Shown here piece after piece: positions 48,615-62,021 of a stretch of 64,000 nt of DNA. The notes beneath the pieces were generated by a model. The model was not told the origin of the DNA. It saw only the letters and a program-made list of their open reading frames with translations, and did not search any database. The stretch is from Toxonevra muliebris (Eukaryota > Arthropoda > Insecta > Diptera > Pallopteridae). Both the position numbers and the translations under genes were made by a program. Each line of letters opens with the position of its first letter. Positions within the stretch are counted from its first letter, which is position 1. The DNA is taken from assembly GCA_963691655.1 (NCBI GenBank), contig OY829329.1, positions 81,028,613-81,092,612 on the forward strand, read 5' to 3'.

Positions 48615-49138
48615 TGATGGTCTTATTCTCTGGGGCTGCACTAATTTCGTTGGTATCAGTTTCAGTTTTCATAAAACAAGAGAAAAGGATAACTGAAGAA
48701 GAAAAGGAAGAAGCACAGGGTATCAAAACCCGAAACAATATTTGCGGCATTCCTTACTACCGACCGTCAGAGCTCAGTAAGCAAATTGACAACCTGCGCC
48801 TCTCTGTGTCTATGCTGCTGGTTGGCTCTATCCAGCTGGCCGCACTCTGTCTGCTGGTCGCTGCGGTGATGGTGTATTTATGGTAAATGATCTTTATACG
48901 CTGTATTTTTTTCGTTTCCATACTCCTTTATTTGTTGAGGACATTTTCAGTGACTCTCTTTTGTTTCTTCTTTGCCAGTTTTGCTGCTGTTGGTATAAGA
49001 TTCCCTGGTGCGCCCTGTGCAGCAGCAGCAGTAGCCAGCCTTGCACAAGAACCAGTGCCAGTGACAGCAGCCGCAACGTCACGACGAATACGAGTAGCCA
49101 GAAAGCCATCTGCTCGACAGCGATTAATGATAAATTAG
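48615..49138 (+). CDS. Unrecognised two-segment membrane protein (spliced, partial or small)
   Basis: I do not recognise the family. From the ATG at 48617 the protein starts MVLFSGAALISLVSVSVFIK, a hydrophobic segment. A highly charged loop follows (QEKRITEEEKEEAQ), then NNICGIPYYRPSELSKQIDN, then a long hydrophobic stretch LLVGSIQLAALCLLVAAVMV. Codons are much richer in G and C than the surroundings (CTG, GCC, CGC), unlike the random frames in this window. The stop TAA at 48884 overlaps a donor TATG|GTAAATG. Splicing 48883-48978 (96 bp) to the acceptor TTCTTCTTTGCCAG|T keeps the frame and adds 53 residues, ending ARQRLMIN at TAG 49136. The spliced product from this ATG is 141 residues; unspliced it is 89. 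The exon could instead begin at 48615 after ATAG, with earlier exons outside view. The membrane location is inferred. Confidence is high for coding, moderate for the splice. Confidence 0.6.
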
Positions 49139-52100
49139 GCCAAGTTTTTTTGTTTACTTTTTCAGGGTTTTTGTTTCTACTTCGTTTTTTAAAACACGTT
49201 CTACTTTTTTGTATCGTTGTGTTTTCCTCTTTTTTTATAGAGGCTCATTGACTTGTTTCCTTTCTTTTTTTTTTGCTGCAGTTTTTTATTAGTTTCTCGT
49301 GCCTTTCGTCTTTGTCGAAAGAAGAACTGCTGCAACATGCTGTCATTTTTTGTTGAAGGAACTGCAACATCAGCGTCATTATTGTCGTTTTTTCGTTTTT
49401 TGTTTTCGTTAGCACCAGCCAGCTAGCACCATTGGAATCATCATAATCATCAGCTGGCTGCATTGGTGTGTGTGCCCATGGACTACGAGAGTTGCATCAT
49501 CATTTGTTAATGTTCTCGCTTAAACGCTTGTTTATGTTTTTTTGTGAGCGGGTGCGTCAGAAAATGTTTTTAGTTTCTTGATTATTTTTATGGCTATATT
49601 AATGGACTTCAGCATTTTTGTTGTTGTAATAAGCCTTCTGCTGTTTTTTTTTCTGACTTATGGGCATGTTCTTTGTTGCGTGATAATATTGTACTCGTAT
49701 ATTGAAAAGGAAAGTTATAAGTTTTAAGGTAGTGGAACAAAAAATTCTCATTTTCCCATAACCAACTTTTGCAGAACGAATTCGCAGTAAAACTGCAAAT
49801 ATAAAAAGGTTATACACTTGCAAAACTCTTACTCTAAACATTTCGCACGCCTATTATAAAATATAAACGATTTATCCTTCTGCTTAAAATTCACATGCAT
49901 AAGTTTATATGTTGTACACATAACAAAAAAATTTTAAAAGGCAAAAGAATCGTCTAAATTATGCACGGTCTTTTCTTTTCATGCAAAGAGAGAGAAACAC
50001 AGCAGCGTGCCACCGTTTTTGTTTGTTTTTTTTTGGTATCATGCCACTTTACACTGATAAGCAAAATTAAAGAAATTGAATTATCATGGCTACCACCACC
50101 ACCAGCGTTGCAGGCGTATCTAAATTGTAAGCTGGGTAATAAAACTCGAATGGAATGCCATGATAAGAGCATTTATACACAAAGAACCTACATTTGAGAG
50201 GTCTGCGTTTTTTAAATCTCTCTGTTTATAAGCGAATGAAAACCCTTGTTCTACTCTTGGTTAATTGCATATACATACGCGCTAGAGAATGCTATGCATT
50301 TTGGTTTTAAAATCGATTATATTGAAATGCATTCGAATCTCAATTAATTGAAAACGCGGGCAAGGGGCAGCGTTTCATAATTAATTTAAAGAAAGCATAA
50401 ATTAAAAGCAAATCGTCTCAGAGAACGCGGACGATTTAATAATTGTTTTTTTTCAGCAATCTACTTGCACTGTTGCTCATTTTAACATCGATGCCAAAAA
50501 AAACGGTTTGCAATCAGTCCGCCAGCAACGTATCGAACATTCGTTTTGATTTTCCACGCAGATTTCAATAAAAATCAATGACGCGCCAAGCATTCCAAAA
50601 AGGATTGCTTTTCGAACCCCTACCTCTGTCCAATGGTTTTTCATTTACGGGTACCGAGTATCTACGGTATATTTGTGTGTAAAGAATCGATTTCTCGTAA
50701 ACACACAATGAACAAAATGCAATTGTTATGCAGATGTGTTAACCATATTGGTGGGTATTTCTGTAGGTCTGTCTGTTTGTTCAAGGAGCGTGTGTTTGCG
50801 TGCGCGAGGACATAGAATGTCATATTCGAAAGGTGCAATGACTTTTGAGTATTTTTTTAATGTAAACAATGTAATTTTAGTGAATGGGGCGATTAGACAC
50901 ATGCTGTTGGTGAAAGTAAAATATTTAATAAAAACAGAAGTTTTAACTCCATCCAACGTTCAGAAAACATAGCGCACACTAACTACAAAAGAGTCACAAC
51001 TCAATATTTAAAATTTTTTTTGGAAACGATAAAACTATTTTTTTTTTTTTGCTATAAATAAGTTTTATTTACAATGAAATAAATTTTTATATGCATCCAT
51101 TGTATTTTACTTATGCATTTTTTTTATCGTTTCCTGAAAATTTTCATTTTCGATTTGTGCCCCCTTTGTAGTTAGTGAGTATTAATATTAAGAATTTCTG
51201 CAAAAAACGAAAAACTTTACACTTAGTTTGCAATGTCAACAATTTCTTAATAATGGTGAATAATCAGCAGGAAACTTAATGAAATCGCGTGCTAAAATTT
51301 ATGAAACTCTTTCTGCTTGAACCACGCCGTCATTAAATTTAATGACCAAAACAAATTCACTTTCGTTTTTTTCAACACATATACATATATACTGAACAAC
51401 ATTTTCATTGTCGAAACAGACCAAAAACTGCATATCATCGGTGGTTAAAAAAAATGTAAAAAGTGCATTGAACTTGCAAATTAAAGTTGAGTCATTATTT
51501 ACGCAAGTCAAAAAATCGAAAACGAAAAAGATTGCAATCATTTCTTTCCATATTTATACAAGTAGAACACACACGTGTCCATAGAAGCCCGTCAGCAATT
51601 TAAACCTCTTCAAGCTGTCAGAGCATAATAAATTAATTATAATTTACCCGCATAATAAATACAAAATTTTAACTTAAATTAATAGAAAAATTTCACTCAA
51701 ATACTACCATCGCCCATGAATGGTAGAGCAAAATTATTCTGAACTATCTTAGGGCAAATGAATCAATTACCACACAATTTGCTTTAAAACGAATAAAATA
51801 TATTTGACGGTGGCTGCGTTAAGGAAACCCAAGCTTTTCAGAATAAGAAAAGGAAATTCCTTTTTAACTGGGCATTTACGCAAACATTTTCATTGTCATT
51901 AGCCGTTAGAGCAAGCTCGCTGTGTTCAGCGATTGCATTGCCCATTGTTATTTGCGCTTCAAACTTTTATCAACTAAATTTTAACTCCTCTCCCCAACGT
52001 TTTGTAGCCACAAATGCGTAAATGTAATTGAAGCACGAATTTCTTGTTCGCGTTGTCCCCATCGATTTAATTCTCACTGTTTCCGCTCTTTTGCTCTTTG

Positions 52101-55100
52101 TTTTTGTGCTAATAGCAATTATTGCCACTTTATGTTGCTGCTATCGCCGGCCAGAACCGTAAGCTTTTGCTTTTTTCCATTTCAGTGAGCATTCTTATTC
52201 CACTGGTTTGCTTCTTCAATTGAAATTCAAGTGACCAATTCAATTCCACTTAATTTTTGACGCGGTTTTTCTTTTCTTGTTTTGAATTGAATTTAAATAT
52301 GCTCATGCTCGACAAAGTTTGTTTCTTGCTTTCTTTGTTTTGCTGGATTTAAAATATGCAAAAAATACAAAATCAAACTTTAATTATTCCTTTATCTTGG
52401 TTTTTATGCCGCTTTATGCCAATTGAAGCATAGAAGCGTTTGTTTTGCTTACAAACATGCCTCATGCATCCCCGATAATACGATCCCCGAATCAATCTGA
52501 CAAAAATGGTGGGGATGAATGAATACTACTTCAATGATTTGCCGTGTGCAAAAGCAATCAACTTCAAAATTCTTGTCCTATCTTCTTCAATACTGGGTCT
52601 TGAAATATTAATATTTAATACCACATGTTTTGTTATGTACCTACAGCACAGATACACACACACACATGCATGAATAAATAAATACAACTTTTAAAATATC
52701 AATTGACGCGTTCTGAATACAAACGATACAAAAACAATGTCAACAATTTACAAGAGAATTTCTAAAAATTGCAACTGACAATCGGGTCACGTTTGCAAGA
52801 GTGCACCACCAACTGTCGCTGTCAATGGAAGCAGAAGTAGCATCCGTTTTGTCAGATGGGTGGGTCCCGTTTTTCAAATGAATGAAAATATTGTATACGT
52901 AGTGAAACGCTTTCAACTATTCAGAATATCGATTTTAAGCAAGCTCAAAACAAAATGTGTTGTCGTGCTCAATTTATTCTCCCTCAAGTGAAAATGCAGG
53001 TCGAATATATTTATTATTAAACATTCAAATATCTTAAATTTGAATGCAACGTTTAAGGGAAAACTATTGCTTTGCTTTTCTGTCGTGCAACATTTTTAAA
53101 GTGATTCCTTTTTTCAAATATCTTAAAGCAGAACACTTATATCAAAAAGCTTCATAGGACGTTTTTATAATTTAACAAAAAGGACCCTGGCGCCTGTATC
53201 CAAATAAAGGTTTGCACATATAGACAGATACACAAAAACACCCAGTGCATGTGACAGTAACACAAGCACACACATATAACAATGAAAGCTGCCTCCGCTT
53301 GCAAATTACTGCCACAGACGTTTGGCGTTTATGACTGTCTCACAATCTGCCTTGGCCCGAATTGGATATACCCAAAGGATTCGAAGCAAATGCCGTGACT
53401 TGCTTTGTAAAGCTCGTATGTTGTCAACACAACTCTCGCTTCCCTCGGCAACACTCACCCACCCAACTAAAATGCCAACTCGTGCGTCTCACGTGCATCA
53501 TTTTGCAATTTTCGTTTTGCTTGATTTGTCAAATACAAATTTATATGTTCCTCCTCCTTCTGCTCCTGTTACTGTCAAAATGATCTGCTTAAGGGAGACC
53601 GCCACCATCGTTGTTATTGTCGTCGTTGTCGCGTTTGCGACCAGTGTGTGTCTGGGGGTGTTTCTGTGTGTGTAAACTACCTACAACAGTTTAATAAATG
53701 GCATTAACATTTGCTATGACTTTGGGTCATCATTTTATTTGTATTATTATTATTGTTGTTGTTGTTGTTGCATCCATCCGATTAGAGCGACTACATTATT
53801 AATATATTTGCTGTTGTTGTTGCTGCCCTTGCTGCCTGACATTTGCTGGAGGTTTGATGATGCCGAGTTGCTGTTTGATAAATGAGGGTTGTGTCGGCAA
53901 GAAAATTCTAGAAATTAAATTAAATTAGCACCTTATTTTCTGTGTGGTAGAAAATTAAAAGTTAACTTAGCAACAATATGTGATTGTATGCAAATGTAAC
54001 ACTAACTAAAAGTTAAATTCTAAATTAACAAACATTTGCAGCCACATTTCTGAAGGAAGAATTCTCGCCTTATCGCAGCAAAACAAAAACAGAACGGTAC
54101 AAACGTCTACAAACAAGAATGATATGGATAGAGCGGGCATTGTATCTAATTTCCTTTCTAGCTCCAAATGTCATATTCCCAAACAAGCAAAATAACGGAA
54201 ATAATGAGCTTGAAACATCAACTGTTTTGCAAGCTAACTTCATTGTAAAGCCAATGTCAAGTAACTAGCTGAATATATGCAGCATCATCAACATTAAGGT
54301 GCATCGAAAAATGAAATACTGCTGCAAAATATTAACAACAAAAATGAAAATGATTTAAGGTGAACTGAAGTAGTTCTTTGTGCAGCAAATAAAATAATGT
54401 GGGCGTATTAAGACAATTCTCGTGTAAAGTATGTGGGCACAAGCAAAAGTTTGCTAAATAGATCTTAAAAATCCTAAATTGATTGACGATTTGAAACTTG
54501 AAAACTTCAGGATGATCGGTAGGAATGACAAAGAGAAAGAGTAAAGTTAGCGATGTAAGGTCGTAAAGACCCCGCCTTTGCCATTCACTACGGATGTCGA
54601 TCTCAAATCAAGAAAGAGAAAATTTTATACCAATGCCAAAATGCATAAGGAGTGGATGTACCATTCCTCTGATTGTTTCCAAGTGGTTTCAAATACTCCC
54701 GAGGACGACCCTCGCCGGAGTGGCGCCCGCCCTCTTTGACCGATGCACTATAATCGAATAATAAAGATAAAGTGCTAAAACTTTATATGTGTGTTTGCAT
54801 ATAAAATCAAAAATATACTTTAAAAAATATACATTTTAATCATCAGCATCTAACTTCAAAAAAATATATTTCCTTTTCCTTCCACACTATTAGCATATCA
54901 GGATTTTTCACTTTGATTTATTCTGAAAAATTCAGGTTTTTTTAAAAGATGCAAATTCCACAGAGCACAAAAACTATTGACAAAAACCCCAACATCTTTG
55001 CACACCGATTCGCGGTAACTGCAACAATTAAAACAAAACAAAAAATATATTTTTTCCTGATTTTTAGACATTTCTTATCAGATATTTTATGCGGCCAAAT

Positions 55101-58100
55101 TGGGTTTCTGAACCACAATGCGATGGTAAAAATGTGTGGGTGAAGTCTAAAATGGACGAAGATCCCAGAAGTGGTAGTTGACTAACTATATTACAAAACG
55201 AATATTACAAAATCATCTGTAATACACTAAGGAGTTTTTTCCAATGCTAGTCAAAATGAGGCATATATTCTTAATTTTAAGTTTTATATTTCAATAATCC
55301 GAATTATAATCTATATTGACTAATTCCAATTAAACTACAAATATTAAGATATCCTGTAACCTTAGGATAAGTGAAGGAAATGAATATAAAAAAAATAAAA
55401 TGAGTCCCTTCTGCACCCGTTACATGATGTGATAGCATACTTTACGCATTGTTGTTTACATCATTATAAAAGTTTTCGTTTTTATGTTCCAAAAAGTTCA
55501 ACCATGGTTATTTTAAAATTTTCATTTTCTCTTTACAATGCACTTTCTTCGCTTTTTGCACGTCTACAGCGCCTAATGTGGATATTAATTTACAATTTCA
55601 ACTAGGAAAAAATAAACTAAAGTAAACTATGCAATAAAACAACAAAATAATTGATATAGAAATTATGTGTTGCATACTTTTGGGCTTAAAATAAAATATA
55701 TAATAAAAGAAACACTTATAAAATCACACTTTCTGTGAAGCCTCACACGACACCAACGTGACATTTGATTTTAATTTGTATCAATTCTCTCCACTATAAA
55801 TTTTCCTTCAGCCCCGAGTAAAGATGTTATCACATCAAAAAAATAAAGAATTTATTTTTTCAATTTTACTGCCATAGTGGATCAAATTCAACAAATTTGC
55901 ATTTTAATTGTTGGTTGGTAGCTTACAAAAACTTTACACTAATCAGGTCATTTGTAAAGGAAAATGTAGTTAACTCATTCTCACCCAAAACAAAAGTGAG
56001 CTTAACAATCGATATAAATATAATTTCCGCCTTTACAATTACAAAAAATGAGTTTGAAAAAATAATTTACTTTCCACGCTTACTCGCCAAAGTTTTCATA
56101 GTGCCGCGGAACAGGCAGTTAGTTGATGCGCCTTAATGTGCATTCGTAAAGTTATAGCATTAGGCCGACCATAAATGTAAGCAAATTACAAAACATGATA
56201 CTGCAAGACCGCTCAAACTCAGTCTGTAATAACATGCATCCTTTTTCACTTAAGCGGTATTGCAGTACCATAAAATTTGACAGCGACCAAATTATTTGGT
56301 TAATTTACCTGCAGATTATACTTCTTCCAATATACATATGTATATACATAAACCAACTACACCGAAAGTACAACGACAACGTCACACTCTCATTTGAAGT
56401 TTAGTTGAGTTATGTGAGCAATTTGCAAAAGTTATGTGACATTTTTACAGAGTGCCGCGGTTGCTATAAAAAGGATTTTATGAGTTTAGATGTTATATAT
56501 TTCCTTGTTTTCTGCTTTTTTGTTTTATTATATTTTCAGTGTTTCTGCTGTGTTACTTTTACAGTGTTTCACTTAAGTGCTGTTTGTGGACAATAACTTT
56601 GCTTGCATTTTGTTGTTTTAACTACATATATGTAGGTATTATTATTATTATTATTTTTCGCACAGTACTAAAAGCGACCACTAACCCCATATTAAAGCTC
56701 CATATGTTTGTTTAATTTCCACTTACGAAATGGATAATAGTCAAATAAAACCAAATTTAATTCATATGTTTGTTTTAAATTTTAGTACATTTTGTCATTA
56801 TAAATGAACACATAGTCTGTGAAAGCGAGAATATTAATTGAAATTACATTTATTTAGCAAGCACTTAATTACAATGCCTTAAAATGACCAACCAAGGAGA
56901 GAGAGAGAGAACGCTGTAAAAGTCGAGATACACCCGCACATATACATAAAAATACATAAAGAAACAACAAGAGGCTAATTAAGAAGGTCCTGAGAGTATA
57001 TATACATATATGTACATATGTACATATATGCGTCTGGGTAAGTGTTTGCTAATGAATAACACACATTTCGTAATATGTACATATTTACAACATGGGCATG
57101 GAAGGCTAATAGCGACCATTAAGTGTTTGTGTTTATTATACAAGTTGTTGCGCGTTACATATAAAAACAGCAACAAAAAGGAACAATTATTTCTCTTATT
57201 GAAAAAAGAAAAGAGAAACACACTATCTTATATGTATGTGTGAATGCATGGTACAGTGGTAGTTTGATATATGTACACTGTCGGACGCAAGTGAAAACAA
57301 ATAAGCTTAATTTTATCATAAAGATATTTTTTGCAGCAGACGACATATCTGTGGCGGATTTAGGCACTAGTATAAAATTCTGAAAGTCACCTAACACTTG
57401 TAGTTTTAAGTTATATGAAAATATTCTTCTGGATCCAATCTTTACATATGTACACCTCCGGTGCCCCTTATATTTCATTTAATAATTAATTCTTTATATT
57501 TAAACTTTATTACACCAATTCGGTGTCCCTTCTTTTTTCGTAACTGAAAACGTTATGAAATATTCAATATAAATTTGTTTCACTTTTCTCAAGCTTTCAT
57601 ATAAACATTCCTTCGGCAGTCTATTTAATCTAAAAAAATTTACCAGTGTTCAGTTGGACGTTCCCTGGGAAATCTTGCTCTCCTTCACACATCGTTTTGA
57701 GAAAAATGCGTTAAAGGTTTCAAGTGCAATAAATTCGGCATTGCATTTAACTTATTTTTCAATAGCCTGAAAAGTGAAAACAAAGTAAAATTTTTTTTAA
57801 CGAAAATTGGATAAAATTACTTGAGTTGGAACACAGACAGTAATTATTTCATAGGCTTCTTAATTAAAGTATAATCTGGAAATTGATATCAAATTTGTTC
57901 GGTTTTGGCTTCATGAATTTATTGGCTTATCTATGGGACGTACCACTGTGCGTCACCATCATGACACACAGAAAGGGCAATGCCTAACTATTTCCTGCCT
58001 AATTTTGTTAAATGATTTTAAGGGGAAAGTCTATAATATTTTTAATACAGTTCTTAATTGTTAAAACAAGAAGAAAATAATTTAGAGACTTCTTTTGTCC

Positions 58101-59290
58101 TTCCTCTTGCATGCACTGCAACACATTATTATTTACGACTTGAATGTTGTCTGCAGTTGACAATAATATTTTCGATCTTAAATTGCATTTACTGAATTTA
58201 AACTTTATTGGTATTTTGTCAGTTCGATTGCGTAAAAGAAAAGTTGAAAGTTCAAATTCCCCCGAGTTGTCGGAAATATGTACAACCTGAATGAAAATAT
58301 GTACAATGTAGTGCAAGTAGATGCCACAAATAAAATACAAGATTTACTTTAAAAAATTCGTGCTGTCAATATTAATTTTCCAATTCGCTTATTTCTTTTG
58401 CTATTGCTTTGGCTCATTGTGAGCTGTGCTGACAAACATCCAAAGCAACACAAAAAAGTTTTGGGGTTAATCTTCTGAAGACGCTTGTTTTGGTTGTAGT
58501 TGCTGTTACTGAAACTCTTGAGACCTGCATATGTACGAGCAAATACTTACTTTATAACTATTTTCTTCTGAAGTTCGATCAAGGAAAAGCAATCAATTAA
58601 GTAGACCTTTTCATCTTTACTTTTCAGAGCAAAGATTGGCTTTATCGTGTTTTGGCATATGTCAAGTGCCAATCAAAAAGATTTCTTTAGAAGGCCATCA
58701 TCAAGTATAGTGCTAATCTTAAGATTATTAGCTATTAATTCTGTATATTAAGACTAAAGGCTTCAGGAAACGGACATTGAAATAGAATTGCATCATTTCC
58801 ACATATAAAATGAAAATTTAATTTTACCTTCAATTTAAATCTGTTTTTCATTCCTTTTTTCTATTTGTTTTTGTATGAATATGCTACATTGAAATTCAAT
58901 ACGCAAACAGATACTGAAGTTATTTGCAATATAAACACTCAACATACATTTGGGATGTCCGTAGAAATAACACTCGACTACTTGTTCTTCATACTTTTAA
59001 ACAAGCTGTTTGTAGTGTTTGAGGAGTGTAAAAATCCACTTTTAGGATTTCAATGTGAGTGTGTCTTGAATAAAATTATTAAAAATAGATTTTATTCAAT
59101 TATGCTTTATACCAATGAGAATTGAATCTTATATTGAATTTTTTATACGCTGAGGAAGAAAATGAATATAAGAGAATTTGTTAAAATGAATTGTTCTTAA
59201 AGAAATTAAACCTATTTACCAATAACATCCCTTTATCTTTGAGGAACTTTCAGTAATAATCAATTTAAAAAATGCAAATGCTCGTCTTAA
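49139..59290. other. Long non-coding stretch downstream of the gene
   Basis: No firm gene. The first kilobase may be 3' untranslated sequence; AATAAA occurs at 50138-50143. Repeats include GTT/CTG tracts at 53750-53770 and 53812-53835, ATT repeats at 56638-56654 and GA repeats at 56897-56910. Candidate coding frames at 50562-50708 and 52008-52158 are reported as findings. A GC-richer block lies at about 54480-54740. Confidence 0.5.
56638..56654. repeat. (ATT)n and nearby (GA)n microsatellites
   Basis: A short ATT repeat, with a separate GA run of seven units at 56897-56910. Confidence 0.85.
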
Positions 59291-59799
59291 GGGGCCGTTC
59301 ACATATTACGTAACGCAATTTTTTACTAATTTTAACCCCTCCCGCCCTGGTCATAACACATCGTAACAAAAGCACTCCAGTCCCCCTCCCCCTTAGTAGC
59401 GTAACAAATTTTTTTTCGCCATTTTGCAGCATTGCGCATCCTTAATATCATTTGAATCAGTTAACCAATTACAATAATTTTCATTTGGTATTAAGAACAA
59501 CCGGACATTTCTAGCTCGAGAGATAATTTTGAAGTTATAAAAAAGTTGAAAAAAGTAAAAAAATTACAATGTCTCACAAAATGATCCATAAAAAAATTTT
59601 AGCCATGATTTTCGAACTCAGCGGGAGAAATTTCATTTTATAAACTAGTGTAATATTTAAGACATCCCTTATTCGATAGTATAAAATAGACGTTACATAA
59701 CGCGATTGATGACCCCCCTCTCCTCCGAGTAACACTTCGTAACAAATCGTCAGACGCCCCTCTTCCCCCTCGCACGTTATGTAATATGTGAACAGCCCC
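59291..59799. mobile_element. MITE with GGGGCCGTTCACATATTACG ends
   Basis: A 509-bp element. The left end is GGGGCCGTTCACATATTACG, and the right end, reverse complemented, is GGGGCTGTTCACATATTACA, with two mismatches in 20. The flanks are TTAA on the left and TAAT on the right, so the target duplication is unclear. Near both ends are CGTAACA phrases and C-rich tracts (CCCCTCCCGCCC, CCCCCTCCCCC, CCCCCCTCTCC). The interior is non-coding. End sequences of this kind are familiar from dispersed repeats in many insects, by memory only. Confidence 0.75.
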
Positions 59800-61396
59800 T
59801 AATTTGTATATACATATTTATCATTTCTGATTTAAAAACGTAAAAGGTGTTGGAAGCAAAATATAGATCTCTTTAATTCGCACAACATGCATTAACGGTA
59901 AAAGGTTGGTCTAGGCCCTCCACAGTTTGTGGCACCAATAATAGTAACTAGTAGTTACCTAACCATAATATCGATATAAAATGGATGATTTTTTTTTTCT
60001 TAACATCTTTTTTATAACGATGTTTCAATCTCTGAGTCCGCTAGTGTGTAAAACTGATATCACTAGTTTACAGCAATTCGAATGCCATACATCAGAAAAT
60101 TTTTTAAAATTAGCAAAAGCTTTTTCAATTCCGTCCATTGGCAATGAAAATAAATATCACTACTATTAATGAAGAATAAGCGATTAAAAGATTTTCAGAT
60201 TTTCAATTGTCTTTAGTTTAATTTTCTAAAACGCTCTCAATGATTTTGAACCTACAAACAAATTCAAATCATTAACTTATGATACTCATGTACAAATCTA
60301 AGTATAATATTTATATAAAAAAACCATCCCCAAAAAACTAGGATTTAATATTGTTTTCACATAGAGCTATTTGCCAATATTTCTCTATATTGTTTAGTGT
60401 TCTCTGCGCCAATTTAATTAATGACTTTTACAATTTGTTCATCGATCTGTGGAATGAGTTTTTGTCAACTTTTGGTGTTGGTGAGCATGTTTGGAAACTG
60501 TTACCTACTAGTGCCACTAACTCCCATCTAAAGATGCATATCGTACTATACCATATACATATATATATATATATATGCACATAGGAACGGCATTTGTTAT
60601 TTTTGTTGGTTAAGTAAAACCAATTACCAAATGCACATATCAGAAAAGTTAATTGCCTTTGATTTATGTGGAAACATGATTTAAATGGAGTATTTGAGCA
60701 TAACGCAAATAAATGTGGGATATTTGATTTTCCTGAACATAAATCGGTACATCTAGTAACCCTGGTTTTCGAAGCAAGTTATGGGTTACTAAATTGAAAT
60801 GAAAGATCTTTCAGGAGTGAGCACATATCACTTATTAGGAGCTGGTCTTATATTTATTCCAAAGGCAAACATAGATTAACCATCACAGAAGCTTTTAGTT
60901 TATTAAATGGAAGTAGTGTTATGGCGCTTTATGAGTTTTTATTGGGTTCATGAATAAGAAACATTTATCTATCTATTTGAATTTCCGATTGAAAGGATTC
61001 ACTTTCCATAATAATTTTTTTGTCAAAACAAATCTGTGTACATATATTTTTCTTCTCAACTTGTTATTTAAAAGAATTAAACAACTGCAACCAAATTACA
61101 ATTTTCAGTTAATTTACATTTCAATGTTAGCTCACAATGAGAAGTGAGCCATGAAAAACTAACAAGAATAAAATATAAACTTCTATGAGAGTTGATTTTG
61201 TATGGCGAAGAACTTTATAAATTCAACTTTGATTTACTAGCGGCAAATGTTTTTGTTGTTGTATGTATGTGCATTCTGTCTTTGGTTTTAAAGCTAATTT
61301 TCCCACAACAACAAAAAAATCAAATGTAAAACTTTGAACAAAGTTTCATAAATTTAAGAAAACAAAAAACAAAAGAAATAATAAAAATAAACAATG
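59800..61396. other. Non-coding stretch, no supported gene
   Basis: AT-rich DNA with an AT microsatellite at about 60559-60576. No coding, RNA or transposon feature is recognised. Confidence 0.5.
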
Positions 61397-62021
61397 CACT
61401 ATGGGGCCGATAAAAAATTTAACTGGCCAAAATTCAGAAAATTGTTTGAGTCCAAATGTATACAGTTTTACTCTCCATAGATCCCTCATCATATTCCAAA
61501 ACTTTGTCTGGTTCTGGCTGTGCGAGTGTCCAAAATAACAATATCCTGTCTGTAGTATTAACATTGATGAAAAGGTTTTATACACAAAGTGTAATAACTT
61601 AGCGAAAGCTTTCATGTTTCGTCTCATAACTATTAAAAAAAAATTATTTGTAATTTTCCTATACAAATAATGAAAATAATATATAAATTTTTTTAGCATT
61701 TTATATTTTTTAATGGATGAGAATCATAAATGGTTTTGAAATCTTACATGAGAGGTTAGCGTAGTAACAATCCAATCGTAATAATATTTTAAAAAAAATT
61801 CACATGTACGGGATGTAGGCTTGGTAATAACCTGATCTGTCCCATTTTTGCCATGATATATGGCAATAATAATCACGTGATCATATCTATAATATAGCTG
61901 TACCAATTTATACCTTTTCTGCTGTTTCATTTGGATGGCAAGTAGGTGTGGCAATTGACCGATTATGACTAATGATCCCATGAGCAAATGAGCCAAATTT
62001 CACAATTTTGGGCCCATAGTG
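61397..62021. mobile_element. Transib-like non-autonomous element
   Basis: A 625-bp element. The left end is CACTATGGGGCC, and the right end, reverse complemented, is CACTATGGGCCC. It is flanked by a perfect 5-bp duplication, CAATG, at 61392-61396 and 62022-62026. A CAC(A/T)ATG start with a 5-bp duplication is the known pattern for Transib, the superfamily related to the RAG1 recombinase. Transib duplications are usually GC-rich, and this one is not. Two minus-strand frames (61346-61699 and 61724-61996) overlap it but show no RAG1/Transib motif I recognise. Confidence 0.6.

Noticed and set aside
53322..53675. Frame of 117 codons with a Val-rich end
   Set aside because: The end is a GTTGTTGTC simple repeat. 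The front has no recognisable domain, and a competing frame is open.
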